The notes beneath the pieces were generated by a model. It saw only the letters and a program-made list of their open reading frames with translations. It did no database searches and had not been told where the DNA came from. Positions 63,901 through 64,000 of a stretch of DNA of 64,000 bases are shown here, in pieces. The stretch comes from Crotalaria pallida (taxonomy: Eukaryota; Streptophyta; Magnoliopsida; Fabales; Fabaceae): positions 19,938,501 through 20,002,500 of the forward strand of contig CM075652.1 in the NCBI GenBank assembly GCA_037953625.1, read 5' to 3'. Both the position numbers and the translations under genes were made by a program. Within the stretch, counting starts at the first letter, position 1. Every line of letters starts with the position of its first letter.

Positions 63901-64000
63901 AAATATTAAAGATCAAATCACAAAGATAACATGCAAGGCACTCAAGCTTCAAGATCATGAAAAATTAAACACATGCATCACCAAATCAACACAAAACTTA
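60978..64000 (-). repeat. Second partial copy of LTR D, runs off the window
   Basis: Nearly identical to 56068-59084 with an offset of about 4.91 kb, with scattered substitutions and a few short indels. As the right-hand copy of a minus-strand element it is the 5' LTR, with its 3' part deleted. No gene in this stretch. Confidence 0.85.

Overview
This window looks like heterochromatic nuclear DNA from a flowering plant, most likely a legume. That guess rests on the AT-rich composition, the mix of Athila, Tat, chromovirus-like and Ty1/copia retroelements, and LTR styles I associate with legume pericentromeres. The genus is not determinable from the sequence alone. I see no host gene, tRNA, rRNA or CRISPR array. 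Almost every base can be assigned to LTR retrotransposons inserted into one another, plus one Helitron remnant.

Layout. 1-1662: a copia LTR on the plus strand, open at the window edge. 1663-3574: a fragment of a chromovirus-type LTR (family A). 3575-4261: a Helitron helicase remnant with its middle deleted. 4262-about 11112: a Tat-lineage Gypsy element on the plus strand, with 5' LTR, gag, PR, RT, two RNase H domains and IN, no 3' LTR and five in-frame stops. About 11149-16146: a copia element on the minus strand that keeps its 5' LTR, gag, PR and IN but has lost RT and its 3' LTR at the same breakpoint. 16147-17437: a decayed Gypsy RT remnant. 17438-27524: a nearly intact Athila-type element with 1.1-kb LTRs, target duplication GCAGC and a single in-frame TAG. 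27525-34279: PBS and 5' LTR of a minus-strand chromovirus-like element (A'), split by a solo LTR of a related family (B). 34280-52697: a minus-strand gag-only Gypsy element. Its 3' LTR is split by a non-autonomous Athila-like element (34612-40032, duplication TTTGG). Its 5' LTR is split by a gag-only copia element (44745-50767, duplication CTATT). 52698-64000: a very long LTR of about 6 kb (family D) interrupted by a copia solo LTR, then PPT and 3' flank, then a second partial copy of the same LTR running off the end.

Nesting gives relative ages. The gag-only Gypsy element was there first. A', the Athila-like non-autonomous element and the gag-only copia element then inserted into its LTRs. 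A' in turn received B, the full Athila element and, probably, the minus-strand copia element. The three elements with visible target duplications have LTR pairs that differ at few sites by eye, so they are young.

The most interesting signal is not a gene. Six unrelated LTR families each carry their own 10-bp palindrome or near-palindrome (TAATCGATTA, TAACCGGTTA, TACTCGAGTA or CGCCCAGGCG), nearly always as pairs whose starts are 20-23 bp apart, and mostly upstream of a TATA box. In addition, the presumed transcribed parts of several LTRs carry arrays of small stem-loops with a constant loop and different but self-complementary arms. These are CCCAG-core hairpins in A', B and D, and three hairpins with a shared 29-nt loop in the gag-only Gypsy LTR. 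Different sequences keeping the same geometry suggest selection on structure or on protein-binding geometry.
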